Part shown: piece after piece, positions 26,653-37,933 of the stretch | Layout of the letters: each line of letters starts with the position of its first letter | How positions within the stretch are numbered: position 1 is the stretch's first letter | NCBI RefSeq assembly: GCF_039614715.1 | Contig: NZ_CP154857.1 | Location: forward strand, 1,178,001 to 1,242,000 | DNA length: 64,000 nt | Source of the DNA: Microbacterium sp. AZCO | GTDB taxonomy: Bacteria > Actinomycetota > Actinomycetes > Actinomycetales > Microbacteriaceae | Direction of reading: 5' to 3' | Notes under the pieces: model-generated | Told to the model about the DNA's origin: nothing | Seen by the model: only the letters and a program-made list of their open reading frames with translations | Databases searched by the model: none | Program-made: the position numbers and the translations under genes

Positions 26653-27858
26653 GTGGCCGAGATTTCGGACGTCTTCTTCGTCGACGGCATGCGCACCCCG
26701 TTCGGGCGCGCCGGCGAAAAAGGCATGTACTGGAACACCCGTGCCGATGACCTCGCCGTCAAGGCGACCATCGGACTCATGGAGCGGAACCCCGGAGTTC
26801 CCAAGGACCGCATCGACGATGTCGCGATCGCCGCGACGTCGCAGACGGGCGATCAGGGCCTCACCCTGGGCCGGTCGGTCGCGATCCTCGCGGGCCTGCC
26901 GCAGACCGTGCCGGGCTTCGCGATCGACCGCATGTGCGCGGGTGCGATGACGAGCGTCACGACCATGGCGGGCTCGATCGGCGTCGGCATGTACGACATC
27001 GCCCTGGCGGGCGGCGTCGAGCACATGGGCCACCACCCCATCGGCGGAAACGCCGACCCGAACCCGCGCTTCGTGGCGGAGCGCATGGTCGATCCCGGCG
27101 CCCTCAACATGGGCGTCACGGCGGAGCGCATCTTCGACCGCTTCCCGCACCTCACCAAGGAGCGCTCGGACCGCTACGGCATGCTCAGCCAGCACAAGGT
27201 GCAGGCCGCCTACGACGCGGGCAAGATCCAGCCCGACCTCGTGCCGGTCGCGACCAAGGGCGCCGACGGCGCCTGGGGACTGGCGACCGAGGACGAGGGC
27301 CGTCGCCCGCAGACGACGATGGAGGATCTGGCCGCCCTCAAGACCCCGTTCCGTCCGCACGGCCGCGTCACGGCCGGCACGTCGTCGCCCCTCACCGATG
27401 GCGCGACGATGTCGCTCCTCGCCGGCGGCGGAGCCGTCAAGGAGCTCGGGCTCGCGCCCAAGATGAAGCTCGTTTCGTTCGCCTTCGCCGGCGTCCAGCC
27501 CGAGATCATGGGCATCGGCCCGATCCCCTCGACCGAGAAGGCCCTCAGGAAGGCCGGCCTCACGATCGACGACATCGGCCTGTTCGAACTGAACGAGGCC
27601 TTCGCGATCCAGGTCATCTCGCTGCTCGACCACTTCGGGATCGCCGACGACGACCCGCGCGTCAACCCGTGGGGCGGCGCCATCGCGTTCGGCCACCCGC
27701 TCGCCGCCTCCGGCGTGCGACTCATGATCCAGCTCGCGGCCCACTTCGCCGAGCGTCCCGACGTCCGCTACGGCCTCACCGCGATGTGCGTCGGCCTCGG
27801 ACAGGGCGGCTCGGTCATCTGGGAGAACCCGCACTACGACGGCAAGAAGCGCAAGTAA
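26653..27858 (+). CDS. fadA: Acetyl-CoA acyltransferase (thiolase) of beta-oxidation
   Basis: 401-residue thiolase. Nucleophile Cys is in DRMCAGAMTSV near residue 93, the GHPLAASG His near 347 and the second Cys in MCVGLGQGG near 380; GGVEHMGHHP near 118 is the usual loop. It cleaves 3-ketoacyl-CoA with CoA in fatty-acid breakdown. The GTG start has TGGAGG 4-5 bases upstream. The following gene, 16 bp later, is the multifunctional hydratase/dehydrogenase, so together they form a FadAB-type complex operon. Many actinobacteria keep this pair beside dxs. Confidence 0.93.
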   Translation: MAEISDVFFVDGMRTPFGRAGEKGMYWNTRADDLAVKATIGLMERNPGVPKDRIDDVAIAATSQTGDQGLTLGRSVAILAGLPQTVPGFAIDRMCAGAMTSVTTMAGSIGVGMYDIALAGGVEHMGHHPIGGNADPNPRFVAERMVDPGALNMGVTAERIFDRFPHLTKERSDRYGMLSQHKVQAAYDAGKIQPDLVPVATKGADGAWGLATEDEGRRPQTTMEDLAALKTPFRPHGRVTAGTSSPLTDGATMSLLAGGGAVKELGLAPKMKLVSFAFAGVQPEIMGIGPIPSTEKALRKAGLTIDDIGLFELNEAFAIQVISLLDHFGIADDDPRVNPWGGAIAFGHPLAASGVRLMIQLAAHFAERPDVRYGLTAMCVGLGQGGSVIWENPHYDGKKRK

Positions 27859-27874
27859 GGGGCCCTCGCGAACA

Positions 27875-30019
27875 ATGACGAATTACGACGAGATCGACTT
27901 CTCGCCCCTCGACGCCCTGACCGATGGAGAAGTGATCACGCACTCCCCCGTGCGCGACATCCGCCTCCCCTCCGGCAAGGTGCTCGCCCTCATCACGCTC
28001 GACAACGGCCGTGACCACAACCGCCCCAACACGCTGGGCCCGGCGACCCTGACCGAGCTCGGTGCGACGCTCGCGACCCTCAAGGCGCGAGCTGCCGCGG
28101 GCGAGATCCACGCGGTCGGCATCACGGGCAAGCAGTACATCATGGCCGCCGGCGCCGACCTGTCCGACATCTCGCGCGTCGGCTCGAGGGACAACGCCCG
28201 CCTCATCGCGCAGCGCGGGCACCAGGTCCTCGGCAGCCTCTCCGAGCTCGGCGTGCCCTCGTTCGCCTTCGTCAACGGGCTCGCGCTCGGCGGCGGGCTC
28301 GAGATCGCGCTGAACTCGACGTATCGGACCGTGGATGCCTCGGCCGCGGCCGTCGCGCTCCCCGAGGTCTTCCTCGGCATCATCCCCGGCTGGGGTGGCG
28401 CCTACCTCCTGCCGAACCTCATCGGCATCGAGAACGCGCTCGAGGTCGTCGTGTCGAACCCGCTCAAGCAGAACCGCATGCTCAAGCCGCAGCAGGCATA
28501 CGACTACGGGATCTTCGATGCGATCTTCCCCGCGGCGAACTACCTCGAGGATTCCCTCACGTGGGCCGACCGCGTGCTGAGCGGCACGGTGAAGGTCGTC
28601 CGCAAGAACGAGCCCGGCAAGATCGAGCGCCTCACGAAGTGGCCCATCGCGATCAAGGTGGCGCGCGGCATGCTCGAGTCGAAGATCGGCACGGTTCCGA
28701 AGTCGCCGTACGCCGCGCTCGAGCTGCTCGAAAAGGCGAAGGGCGGCACGAAGGCCGAGGGCTTCGCCCGTGAGGACGAGGCTCTCGCCGAACTCGTGAC
28801 GGGCGACCAGTTCGCGGCATCCATGTACGCCTTCGATCTCGTGCAGAAGCGCGCCAAGCGCCCGGTGGGTGCTCCCGACAAGGAGCTCGCCAAGAAGGTC
28901 ACGAAGGTCGGCATCATCGGCGCGGGGCTGATGGCCAGCCAGTTCGCGCTGCTGTTCGTGCGCAAGCTCCAGGTGCCGGTGCTCATCACCGACCTCGACC
29001 AGGCGCGCGTCGACAAGGGCATCGCGTACATCCACGAGGAGATCGGCAAGCTCGAGGCGAAGGGCCGCCTCGACGGCGACACCGCCAACAAGCTCCGCGC
29101 GCTCGTGACCGGCACGACCGACAAGAGCCTCTACGCGGACTGCGACTTCGTCATCGAGGCCGTCTTCGAAGAGGTCGGCGTGAAGCAGCAGGTGTTCGGC
29201 GAGATCGAGCAGATCATCGCCGAGGACGCGATCCTCGCCACCAACACCTCGTCGCTCTCGGTCGAGGAGATCGGCGCGAAGCTCGCCCACCCCGAGCGGC
29301 TCGTCGGCTTCCACTTCTTCAACCCCGTCGCCGTCATGCCGCTCATCGAGATCGTCAAGACGCCGCAGACGACGGATGCCGCCCTCTCGACCGCATTCGT
29401 CGTGGCGAAGGGCCTCGGCAAGAACGCGGTCCTGACCGCCGATGCGCCCGGCTTCGTCGTGAACCGGCTCCTCGCGAAGGTCATGGGCGAAGCGGCGCGC
29501 GCCGTCTACGAGGGCACGCCGCTCCTCACCGTCGAGAACGCGTTCCGTCCGCTCGGGCTGCCGATGACGCCGTTCCAGCTCATCGACCTCGTCGGCTGGA
29601 AGGTCGCGGCGCACGTGCAGGACACGATGGCGCACGCGTTCCCCGACCGCTTCTACGCCAACGAGAACTTCCACCGGCTCGCAGAGCTGCCGGAGGTCGT
29701 CGAGAAGGACAAGTCGGGTCGCGTGACGGGCTGGTCGAAGGCCGCCTCGAGTGTGCTCAAGGGCGCCGTCGGCCAGACGCCCGCGAGCGAGGACGAGATC
29801 CTCCGCCGCGTGCAGGACGGCCTCGCGCAGGAGATCAAGCTCATGCTCGACGAGGGCGTCGTCCCCGAGGTCGAGGACATCGACCTCTGCCTCATCCTCG
29901 GTGCCGGCTGGCCCTTCATCGACGGCGGCGCCTCGCCCTACCTCGACCGCGAAGGCGCGTCGGAGCGGGTCTTCGGCGACACCTTCCACCACCCCGTGAT
30001 CAAGGGCATCGGCGGCTGA
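27875..30019 (+). CDS. fadB: Multifunctional enoyl-CoA hydratase/3-hydroxyacyl-CoA dehydrogenase
   Basis: 714 residues. N-terminal crotonase domain (about 1-300) with the oxyanion segment AGADLSDISRVG near 92 and GLALGGGLEIALNS near 130, including the catalytic Glu. NAD-binding domain from about 345 with GIIGAGLMASQFALLF, then AVFEEVGVKQQVFGEIE near 430 and the catalytic His in VGFHFFNPVAVMPL near 475, and a C-terminal helical dehydrogenase domain. It performs two steps of beta-oxidation and pairs with the thiolase upstream. Size and layout are those of FadB/FadJ alpha subunits. Followed by a strong hairpin terminator. Confidence 0.93.
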   Translation: MTNYDEIDFSPLDALTDGEVITHSPVRDIRLPSGKVLALITLDNGRDHNRPNTLGPATLTELGATLATLKARAAAGEIHAVGITGKQYIMAAGADLSDISRVGSRDNARLIAQRGHQVLGSLSELGVPSFAFVNGLALGGGLEIALNSTYRTVDASAAAVALPEVFLGIIPGWGGAYLLPNLIGIENALEVVVSNPLKQNRMLKPQQAYDYGIFDAIFPAANYLEDSLTWADRVLSGTVKVVRKNEPGKIERLTKWPIAIKVARGMLESKIGTVPKSPYAALELLEKAKGGTKAEGFAREDEALAELVTGDQFAASMYAFDLVQKRAKRPVGAPDKELAKKVTKVGIIGAGLMASQFALLFVRKLQVPVLITDLDQARVDKGIAYIHEEIGKLEAKGRLDGDTANKLRALVTGTTDKSLYADCDFVIEAVFEEVGVKQQVFGEIEQIIAEDAILATNTSSLSVEEIGAKLAHPERLVGFHFFNPVAVMPLIEIVKTPQTTDAALSTAFVVAKGLGKNAVLTADAPGFVVNRLLAKVMGEAARAVYEGTPLLTVENAFRPLGLPMTPFQLIDLVGWKVAAHVQDTMAHAFPDRFYANENFHRLAELPEVVEKDKSGRVTGWSKAASSVLKGAVGQTPASEDEILRRVQDGLAQEIKLMLDEGVVPEVEDIDLCLILGAGWPFIDGGASPYLDREGASERVFGDTFHHPVIKGIGG

Positions 30020-30037
30020 GGCATCCCGATCCGCTTC

Positions 30038-30069
30038 GAGGGCGGTCCTCCTTCGGGAGGGCCGCCCTC
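30038..30069. terminator. Terminator between fadB and dxs
   Basis: A 14-bp stem (GAGGGCGGTCCTCC with GGAGGGCCGCCCTC, one G-T pair) with a TTCG tetraloop, 18 bp after the fadB stop and followed by TTCT. It can work in both directions. Confidence 0.78.
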
Positions 30070-30092
30070 TTCTGCTCGACGCGTGCGAAGGC

Positions 30093-30156
30093 GAGGAGAT
30101 GCGCAGAAGCGAGGAGCGGATCGCCGCGATCGGTCCTCGGTTCTGCGCATCTCCTC
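30093..30156. repeat. Inverted repeat with 16-bp perfect arms
   Basis: GAGGAGATGCGCAGAA at 30093-30108 and its exact complement at 30141-30156. The inner 32 bp are also partly symmetric, so RNA would fold into a long hairpin. It has no T-run, is separate from the fadB terminator and looks like a mobile or REP-type intergenic element. Confidence 0.6.
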
Positions 30157-30162
30157 GATTCT

Positions 30163-30226
30163 GCGCGGAGCGTGGGTGCGCAGCCCTCCGAGCGGCGCGG
30201 AGCGTGGGTGCTCAGCTCTCTGAGCG
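30163..30226. repeat. 32-bp tandem duplication at the 3' end of dxs
   Basis: Two adjacent 32-bp units (30163-30194 and 30195-30226) that differ at 3 positions. The dxs stop codon lies inside the right unit, so the left one is probably a copy of the end of the gene. Confidence 0.65.
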
Positions 30227-32167
30227 GCGCGTCGCCCACTCGGGGATCGTGGGGATCTCGCTCGTCGGCGTTTGACGCGCGACGGGGATGCGGGTGCCGA
30301 GCACCTGGGCCACGACGTCCTGCGCGATCTTGGGGGCCGTCAGGCCGGCATCCTCGAGGATCTGCTCGCGCGTCGCGTGGTCGATGAACTCGTCGGGCAC
30401 GCCGAGCTCGTCGACGGCCGTGTCGATGCCCGCCTCCCGCAGCACCTGGCGCACGCGCGTCCCGATGCCGCCGACGCGGATGCCGTCCTCGATCGTGATC
30501 ACGAGGCGGTGGGATGCCGCGAGCTCGACGATCGACGGCTGCACGGGCACGACCCACCGCGGGTCGACGACGGTCGCGCCGATGCCCTGCGCCCGCAGGC
30601 GCTCGGCGACGTCGACGGCGAGATGGGCCATCGGCCCGATGCCGACGAGCAGCACGTCCTTCGCCTCGCTCTGCACGAGCACGTCGACACCGTCGGCCAG
30701 GCGCTCGACGGCGGGGAGCTCGGGGCTCACGGTGCCCTTGGGGAAGCGGAGGACGGTGGGCCCGTCGTCGACCGTGACCGCCTCACGCAGCTCCTCACGC
30801 AGCCGCTCGGCGTCGCGCGGCACCGCGATGCGGATGTGCGGGACGATCTGCAGCATCGCGAGGTCCCAGATGCCGTGGTGGCTCGGGCCGTCGGGACCCG
30901 TCACGCCGGCGCGATCGAGCACGAAGGTGACGCCCGCGCGGTGGAGGGCGACATCCATCAACACCTGATCGAAGGCGCGGTTCATGAAGGTCGCGTAGAT
31001 CGCGACGACGGGATGCAGCCCGCCGTAGGCGAGTCCCGCAGCCGAGGCGACCGCGTGCTGCTCGGCGATGCCGACGTCGTAGACGCGATCGGGGAAGCGC
31101 TGCGAGAAGGGCAGGAGGCCCGTCGGACGCAGCATGGCGGCCGTCATCGCGATGACGTCGTCACGCTCCTCGCCGATGTGCGGCAGCTCCTCCGCGAAGA
31201 CGTCGGTCCAGGCGATGCCGCCGCTGCTGCCGAGCGCCTCGCCGGTGACCGGGTCGATGCGTCCCACCGCGTGGAACTGGTCGGCCTCGTCGAGCAGCGC
31301 CGGCTCATAGCCGCGGCCCTTCTCGGTGATGGCGTGGACGATGACCGGCGCCCCGTAGTCCTTCGCGAGCTTGAGGGTCTCGATGAGGGACGGAAGATCG
31401 TGACCGTCGACGGGGCCGAGGTACTTGATGTCGAGGTTGGAGTACAGCGCCGCATTGTTGACGAACCGGCTCAGGAAGCCGTGCGTGCCGCCACGGAGGC
31501 CGCGGTACATCGCGCGGCCGGCGGCGCCAAAGGCGCGGAAGAGCGACTCCGACCCGCCGCGCACGGTCTCGTACGCGTCGGCCGTGCGGACGCGGTTGAG
31601 GTAGCGGGCCATCCCGCCGATCGTCGGGGCGTACGAGCGGCCGTTGTCGTTGACGATGATGACCAGGTTGCGGTCATTGTCGTCCGAGATGTTGTTCAGC
31701 GCCTCCCACGTCATGCCGCCCGTGAGCGCGCCGTCGCCGACGACGGCGACGACGTGGCGGTCGCGACGCCCGGTGCGGGTTAGCGCGCGGGAGACGCCGT
31801 CTGCCCAGCTGAGCGAGCTCGATGCGTGCGAGGACTCGACCACGTCGTGGGGGCTCTCGGAGCGCTGCGGGTAGCCGGCGAGCCCGTCGCGCGACCGCAG
31901 GCGCGAGAAGTCCTGCCGCCCCGTGAGCAGCTTGTGCACGTACGACTGGTGGCCCGTGTCGAAGATGATCGGGTCGGCCGGTGAGTCGAAGACGCGGTGG
32001 AGTGCGAGCGTGAGCTCGACGACGCCCAGGTTCGGCCCGAGGTGACCGCCCGTGCGGGCGACGTTCTCGATCAGGAACCGGCGGATCTCGCCCGCCAGCT
32101 GCTCGAGCTGTTCGTCGCTCAGAGCATCGAGGTCTCGGGGTCCGTTGATGGACGGAAGAATCGCCAT
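30212..32167 (-). CDS. dxs: 1-deoxy-D-xylulose-5-phosphate synthase
   Basis: 651-residue thiamine-diphosphate enzyme that joins pyruvate and glyceraldehyde 3-phosphate in the first step of the MEP isoprenoid pathway. The TPP/Mg motif GDGALTGGMTWEALNN is near residue 150, DTGHQSYVHKLLTGR near 70, and the transketolase pyrimidine domain has YDVGIAEQHAVASAAGLA near 365; the C-terminal transketolase domain ends VARQTPTSEIPTI. Length is typical. It converges on the fadAB operon. The gene's last bases lie within a short tandem duplication. Confidence 0.96.
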   Translation of the reverse strand: MAILPSINGPRDLDALSDEQLEQLAGEIRRFLIENVARTGGHLGPNLGVVELTLALHRVFDSPADPIIFDTGHQSYVHKLLTGRQDFSRLRSRDGLAGYPQRSESPHDVVESSHASSSLSWADGVSRALTRTGRRDRHVVAVVGDGALTGGMTWEALNNISDDNDRNLVIIVNDNGRSYAPTIGGMARYLNRVRTADAYETVRGGSESLFRAFGAAGRAMYRGLRGGTHGFLSRFVNNAALYSNLDIKYLGPVDGHDLPSLIETLKLAKDYGAPVIVHAITEKGRGYEPALLDEADQFHAVGRIDPVTGEALGSSGGIAWTDVFAEELPHIGEERDDVIAMTAAMLRPTGLLPFSQRFPDRVYDVGIAEQHAVASAAGLAYGGLHPVVAIYATFMNRAFDQVLMDVALHRAGVTFVLDRAGVTGPDGPSHHGIWDLAMLQIVPHIRIAVPRDAERLREELREAVTVDDGPTVLRFPKGTVSPELPAVERLADGVDVLVQSEAKDVLLVGIGPMAHLAVDVAERLRAQGIGATVVDPRWVVPVQPSIVELAASHRLVITIEDGIRVGGIGTRVRQVLREAGIDTAVDELGVPDEFIDHATREQILEDAGLTAPKIAQDVVAQVLGTRIPVARQTPTSEIPTIPEWATRRSES

Positions 32168-32303
32168 CCGACTCCCTCGCTTCGCTCGCGGTCGAGGCTC
32201 CCGCGGGGCGCGGATGCCTCCCCCGAGTCTAGCCGCCGGCGCCTGGGCGACCGGCGAGGACGGTTCCGTCTGGAGATATCGCCGGCGCCCGGGCGAACAC
32301 GCC

Positions 32304-32339
32304 GAGAGGCCCCGGATCCGAAGGATGCCGGGGCCTCTC
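32304..32339. terminator. Hairpin downstream of acnA
   Basis: GAGAGGCCCCGG and CCGGGGCCTCTC form a perfect 12-bp stem with a 12-base loop, 14 bp beyond the acnA stop. Only a weak T-rich tail follows on the minus strand. Confidence 0.6.
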
Positions 32340-32353
32340 GCTGTCGCCGTGGC

Positions 32354-35182
<2,829 letters not shown>

Positions 35183-35294
35183 GTCTGTCTCCTTCGTCGG
35201 CGGCGGAAGCGGGCGCGAAGCCCAGCACTCCCCTATCTTTCCCCTCGCCGGAGGCCTCGGCTAGTGAGGATCGCCTAAGCGTCGCAGAGGGGCA

Positions 35295-35318
35295 ATTTAT
35301 CTCGATATCGAGATAAAT
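35295..35318. promoter_or_regulatory. Perfect 24-bp palindrome upstream of acnA
   Basis: ATTTATCTCGAT followed at once by its exact complement. It is AT-rich in a GC-rich genome and lies between the acnA start and the upstream DUF3159 gene. The form is that of MarR-family operators; TamR, a MarR protein, acts on aconitase in Streptomyces. The regulator is not in this window. Confidence 0.65.
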
Positions 35319-35321
35319 GTA

Positions 35322-36056
35322 TCACTCGGCGGACGGCTGGGAGCGCGGATACAGCGTCCGCACCGCGAGCCACGTGACGGCGACGAGGGGCGCGAACAGA
35401 GGCAGGCCCATGATGAGCTTCGTCGTGGCGAGAGCCGTCACGTCGTTCGCGAAGTAGAGCGGAAGCTGCACGGCGAGACGCAGGGCGAACAGGCAGGCCC
35501 ACGCGATCGAGAGCCAGAAGAAGACGCGGCGCTTGCGCGCATCGGCCCGCCAGGCGGTGCCCTCGCTCATGAGGAAACCCACCGCCAGGCCGATGAGCGG
35601 CCAGCCGATCAGCGCCGACACGAGGAACGCGGTGCCGTACACCCCGTTGGTGATGAAACCCCACACGAAGTTGTCGGCAGCGCGACCCGTCCACAGCGAC
35701 AGCGCGGCCGCCGCACCCGTGGCGACGAGTCCGCCGATGGCCGCGCTCGCGGGCTGGCGCATGGCGAGCCGCACGATCGTGAAGACGAGGGCGATGCCCA
35801 CCGCGACGACGAGCGAGATCAGCAGCTCCTGCGTGACCGTGTAGATCACGAGGAACGCGAGCGACGGCAGGACGGATTCCAGGATGCCTCGCCAGCCGCC
35901 CATCGCCCGCCACACGACGTGGCCCGTCGTTGCCTCGGTCGCCGGATCGAGTCCAGCGCGACGGGCCGCGCCGCCGAGCGCCGCGCCCAGCAGATCGGGA
36001 GTCGACGGCGCCTCGGGCTCGTTCGGTGCGGGCGAGCCGTCGCGGTCGTCGGTCAT
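35322..36056 (-). CDS. DUF3159 membrane protein
   Basis: 244 residues. After a 50-residue polar N-terminus come about five to six membrane spans (ILESVLPSLAFLVIYTVTQ, LISLVVAVGIALVFTIVR, IGGLVATGAAAALSL, YGTAFLVSALIGWPLIGLAVG, FFWLSIAWACLFALRLA, and a last one near the C-terminus). This is the actinobacterial DUF3159 family, which resembles intracellular septation/transport proteins; function unknown. Its ATG overlaps the DUF3710 stop (ATGA), so it is the third gene of a dut-DUF3710-DUF3159 operon. Confidence 0.85.
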   Translation of the reverse strand: MTDDRDGSPAPNEPEAPSTPDLLGAALGGAARRAGLDPATEATTGHVVWRAMGGWRGILESVLPSLAFLVIYTVTQELLISLVVAVGIALVFTIVRLAMRQPASAAIGGLVATGAAAALSLWTGRAADNFVWGFITNGVYGTAFLVSALIGWPLIGLAVGFLMSEGTAWRADARKRRVFFWLSIAWACLFALRLAVQLPLYFANDVTALATTKLIMGLPLFAPLVAVTWLAVRTLYPRSQPSAE

Positions 36057-36679
36057 GCCGCGCCGGGCGTCGCCGGCATCTTCAGCGGGATGAGGTCGCG
36101 CGGGGGCATCGGCGAGCCGCCGCGCACCACCACGATCGACCGGAAGAGATCCTCGACCTTGGCCGCGGCATCCACGTCCGTCGTCGCCTCTCCCCCGATG
36201 ACGCCGCGCAGGAACCAGCGCGGACCGTCGACGCCGACGAACCGCGCCAGGCGCTTGCCCGTCGTGCCCTCGGGGCCGGCCATCACGGGCACCTCGGCGA
36301 GGAGCTCGGGGCCGAGCGGGCCCTCGCGCTCCTCGACGCGTCCGCCCTGCTGGCGGATCTGCTGCCGGATCTGCTCGCGCGTCTCCTCCCAGAGACCGGT
36401 CGAGCGCGGCGCGGCGAAGGGCTGCACCTGCAGCGTCGAGCCGGCGTAGTCGAGTCCGACGGCGACGATGCGCTTGGTCTGCTCCTCGACCTCGAGGCGC
36501 AGGTTCAGCCCCTCGCGGGGCAGGATCTTGATGCCGCCGAGGTCGATGTAGGGGCGGACCGGGTTCGCCTCGGATTCGTCGAACGGTCCGGCTGTCGCAC
36601 GGTCGGCCATCGTGGGCTCGGCGACGATCTCGGCGTCGACCTCGTCGGGGGTGCCGTCTGCGGGAGTGGCGTCGGTCAT
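36053..36679 (-). CDS. DUF3710 protein
   Basis: 208-residue soluble protein of the actinobacterial DUF3710 family. Conserved parts are YIDLGGIKILPREGLNLRLE near residue 47, LQVQPFAAPRSTGLWEETR near 85 and GVDGPRWFLRGVIGG near 148. The N-terminal 40 residues are acidic. Role unknown. It lies directly behind dut with an ATGA overlap on both sides (dut stop/own start, own stop/DUF3159 start). The same order beside dut is known in M. tuberculosis (Rv2696c-Rv2697c), which points to a constant but unexplained link. Confidence 0.85.
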   Translation of the reverse strand: MTDATPADGTPDEVDAEIVAEPTMADRATAGPFDESEANPVRPYIDLGGIKILPREGLNLRLEVEEQTKRIVAVGLDYAGSTLQVQPFAAPRSTGLWEETREQIRQQIRQQGGRVEEREGPLGPELLAEVPVMAGPEGTTGKRLARFVGVDGPRWFLRGVIGGEATTDVDAAAKVEDLFRSIVVVRGGSPMPPRDLIPLKMPATPGAA

Positions 36680-37152
36680 GCCGATACTCCGTCCTTCTCG
36701 TTCTCGTTCGTGGAGCCCCCCGTGTAGCCGGTGGAGCCGAACCCGCCCTCGCCCCGGACGCTTTCGGGCAGCGTCTCGACGGGGACGAAGCGCGCGCGGG
36801 GCACGGGCATCACGATGAGCTGGGCGATGCGGTCGCCCACGGCGATGTCGTGCGCATGCTCGGTGTCGGTGTTCAGCAGCGTGACCTTGATCTCGCCGCG
36901 GTAGCCGGCGTCGACGGTGCCCGGGGAGTTGACGATCGTGATGCCGTGCTTGGCTGCCAGGCCGCTGCGCGGCACGACGAAGGCGGCGTAGCCCTCGGGC
37001 AGTGCGATGCGGACCCCCGTGCCGACGAGGGCGCGCTGCCCGGGCTCGAGGCGGAGCGCCTCGGTGGAGACCAGATCGGCGCCGGCGTCGCCGGGGTGGG
37101 CGTAGCTCGGAACCTCGGGCGCGATAATGAGGACGTCCACGGTTTCGGTCAC
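36676..37152 (-). CDS. dut: dUTP diphosphatase
   Basis: 158-residue trimeric dUTPase that hydrolyses dUTP to dUMP and keeps uracil out of DNA. The five motifs are visible: AHPGDAGADL (1), PRSGLAAKHG (2), GTVDAGYRGEI (3), GDRIAQLIVMP (4), and the C-terminal RGEGGFGSTG (5). A short acidic tail follows. The GTG start is only 12 bp from the start of the divergent DUF3093 gene, so their promoters must overlap or lie within each other's coding sequence. First gene of a three-gene operon. Confidence 0.95.
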   Translation of the reverse strand: MTETVDVLIIAPEVPSYAHPGDAGADLVSTEALRLEPGQRALVGTGVRIALPEGYAAFVVPRSGLAAKHGITIVNSPGTVDAGYRGEIKVTLLNTDTEHAHDIAVGDRIAQLIVMPVPRARFVPVETLPESVRGEGGFGSTGYTGGSTNENEKDGVSA

Positions 37153-37164
37153 TCGTAGAGGCTA

Positions 37165-37665
37165 ATGCAGAAGACAGCAGGCAGCGGCGTCGGTGCACAG
37201 GCACGCCCGCTCTTCCGGGAACGGCTCAGCCCCTCACTCTGGGTGCTCGTCAGTGCGGCCGTCGTCGCGCCCATGGCGGCGCTCGTTTTCGCGCCGATCG
37301 ACACGACGGCGGCGCTCGTCGCCGGCATCGTCGTGGGGGTCGCGTTCGTCTGGCTCCTCATCGCGGGCTCGCCCGTCGTGGAGGTTCGCGACGGGATGCT
37401 GCGCGCCGGGCGCGCACGGATCCCGGTCGAGCTGCTCGGCGATCCCGTCGAGCTCAGGGCTGAGGAAGCGCGCAACGCGCGCGGGCCGGGACTCGACCCG
37501 CGCGCGTGGCACGTCATTCGTGGGGGGATCGATGGCGTCGTCGTGATGTCGGTCGAGGATGCCGACGATCCGACTCCGGTCTGGGTCGTCTCGTCGCGCA
37601 CTCCCGACCGCCTGGCGGCCGCGATCCGGCGGGCTCAGGCTATGCCGCGCACTCCGCGCAGATAG
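37165..37665 (+). CDS. DUF3093 membrane protein
   Basis: 166 residues. Two membrane helices (LWVLVSAAVVAPMAALVFA and TTAALVAGIVVGVAFVWLLIA) are followed by a soluble beta-rich domain with VRDGMLRAGRARIPVELLG and VWVVSSRTPDRLAAAI, the actinobacterial DUF3093 family of unknown function. Divergent from dut with 12 bp between starts, an arrangement shared with M. tuberculosis (Rv2697c/Rv2698). Its 3' end overlaps the convergent DUF4193 gene by 26 bp. Confidence 0.85.
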   Translation: MQKTAGSGVGAQARPLFRERLSPSLWVLVSAAVVAPMAALVFAPIDTTAALVAGIVVGVAFVWLLIAGSPVVEVRDGMLRAGRARIPVELLGDPVELRAEEARNARGPGLDPRAWHVIRGGIDGVVVMSVEDADDPTPVWVVSSRTPDRLAAAIRRAQAMPRTPRR

Positions 37666-37933
37666 GCCCGTCGGCCGTGTCGTGGTCGAGCTGCGAGCGG
37701 TGCTTCACGAGGAAGCAGTTGACGCAGGTGAACTCGTCCTCCTGCGGGGGCAGCACGACGACATCGAGCTCGAGGTCGGACAGGTCGGCGCCGGGCAGTT
37801 CGAAGCCCGACGGGTTGTCGGCATCCTCGACATCCACCGAACCCGACATCTTGTCGGGAACCCGCTCCTTGAGGGCCTCGATCGACTCGCTGTCGTCCTC
37901 GGTCTTGCGGGGGGCGTCGTAATCGGTAGCCAT
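37640..37933 (-). CDS. DUF4193 small acidic protein
   Basis: 97 residues, strongly acidic. It starts MATDYDAPRKTEDDSESIEA and ends with CVNCFLVKHRSQL and ICAECAA, two CxxC pairs that probably bind one zinc. The family is DUF4193, universal in actinobacteria and highly expressed in several, but of unknown role. It overlaps the end of the convergent DUF3093 gene and is divergent from sepH with 215 bp between. Size and sequence match the family exactly. Confidence 0.88.
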   Translation of the reverse strand: MATDYDAPRKTEDDSESIEALKERVPDKMSGSVDVEDADNPSGFELPGADLSDLELDVVVLPPQEDEFTCVNCFLVKHRSQLDHDTADGPICAECAA

